Below are positions 63,849-64,000 of a stretch of DNA of 64,000 nt, one piece after another; position 1 is the stretch's first letter, and each line of letters begins with the position of its first letter. Below the pieces are notes generated by a model. It was not told where the DNA came from, ran no database searches, and worked only from the letters and a program-made list of their open reading frames with translations. Origin of the DNA: Bradyrhizobium sp. CCBAU 51765 (GTDB lineage: Bacteria > Pseudomonadota > Alphaproteobacteria > Rhizobiales > Xanthobacteraceae); contig NZ_CP030038.1 of NCBI RefSeq assembly GCF_015291725.1, forward strand, positions 3,089,001 through 3,153,000. Direction: 5' to 3'. Made by a program: the position numbers and the translations under genes.

Positions 63849-63876
63849 TCATCTAGTCATCTATATGACTATATGA
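63849..63876. promoter_or_regulatory. Near-perfect palindrome covering the GntR start codon
   Basis: Inner arms TAGTCAT (63854-63860) and ATGACTA (63865-63871) with spacer CTAT. Outer arms TCAT (63849-63852) and ATGA (63873-63876) lie on the same axis, and ATGA contains the start codon. A TTGACT (63837-63842) lies upstream as a -35 candidate. Confidence 0.65.
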
Positions 63877-64000
63877 ATCCAGCGCCGCTCGACGACCGCC
63901 TGCCACGCTATCAGCGCCTGCGCGACGACCTCGCGGCGCGGATCAACCGCAATGAATGGCGGCCGGGCGAGCCGATCCCGTCGGAAGCCGAGCTGGCTGC
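63873..64000 (+). CDS. GntR family regulator, 5' part
   Basis: Only the first 42 residues are in the window. They begin MNPAPLDDRLPRYQRLRDDL and continue to a wing-helix start AELA; the pattern PLYxxLxxxLxxxI...GexlPsExeL is that of GntR regulators. The rest, including the effector domain that would place it in a subfamily, lies past the end. The start codon is inside a palindrome, consistent with autoregulation. Confidence 0.8.
   Translation, partial: MNPAPLDDRLPRYQRLRDDLAARINRNEWRPGEPIPSEAELA

Overview
The window is GC-rich alphaproteobacterial chromosome, most like Bradyrhizobium or a close relative. The reasons are the roughly 65% GC coding bias, the gene content (EgtB/EgtD, an isolated rpsD, a pcaBDC block, a cox-type accessory cluster, a complete liv transporter) and short palindromic repeats of the kind scattered through Bradyrhizobium genomes. 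This assignment is by recognition of families and was not tested by a search. No rRNA, tRNA, CRISPR array, prophage or transposase was seen.

Layout. 1-6.6 kb: end of an LtrA-family membrane protein, ergothioneine genes egtB-egtD behind a textbook EcfG-type general-stress promoter, a CGFS glutaredoxin, a macrodomain protein, a secreted serine hydrolase and a threonine aldolase. 6.6-8.1 kb: a toxin-antitoxin pair whose toxin carries an in-frame stop, then rpsD. 8.1-15.2 kb: E2-like acyltransferase, HpcH/HpaI aldolase, murI, a membrane cyclic-nucleotide-binding protein, a secreted SecD-like protein and an acyl-CoA synthetase. 15.4-22.4 kb: a caspase-like protein behind a CRP-consensus palindrome, an M20 amidohydrolase, an AT-rich HEPN-like gene, purB and a TetR regulator. 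22.5-29.1 kb: a UhpA/UhpB-like two-component system divergent from an ExbB-like channel gene, two membrane partner genes, a phosphoesterase and a Ser/Thr kinase fused to a universal stress domain. 29.1-33.4 kb: small proteins, a PH-like membrane protein, rpe, an EF-hand protein, a KTSC protein and a P1 peptidase. 33.4-42.1 kb: a hybrid histidine kinase divergent from a lone receiver, then livHMGF-livK. 42.3-46 kb: a Gln-rich 61-residue protein, a membrane protein and pcaB-pcaD-pcaC. 46.1-53 kb: coxG, coxS, coxM, coxD, coxE, a split XdhC and a MoeA-like/MobA-like fusion, with no large molybdenum subunit gene. 53-58.7 kb: secreted and DUF proteins, a zinc alcohol dehydrogenase, a GH4 glycosidase and an ArsR-SRPBCC-GFA operon. 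58.8-62.4 kb: a TetR-controlled ABC export operon. 62.5-64 kb: a membrane class III cyclase and the start of a GntR regulator whose candidate operator covers its own start codon.

The candidate for an undescribed system is 24.7-29.1 kb. An ExbB/TolQ-like channel subunit is translationally coupled to a protein with ExbD-like topology but a different periplasmic domain, and to a third membrane protein. A phosphoesterase and a kinase-Usp fusion follow, and a two-component system diverges from the set across a shared inverted repeat. Function is not known and the linkage is inferred from gene order.
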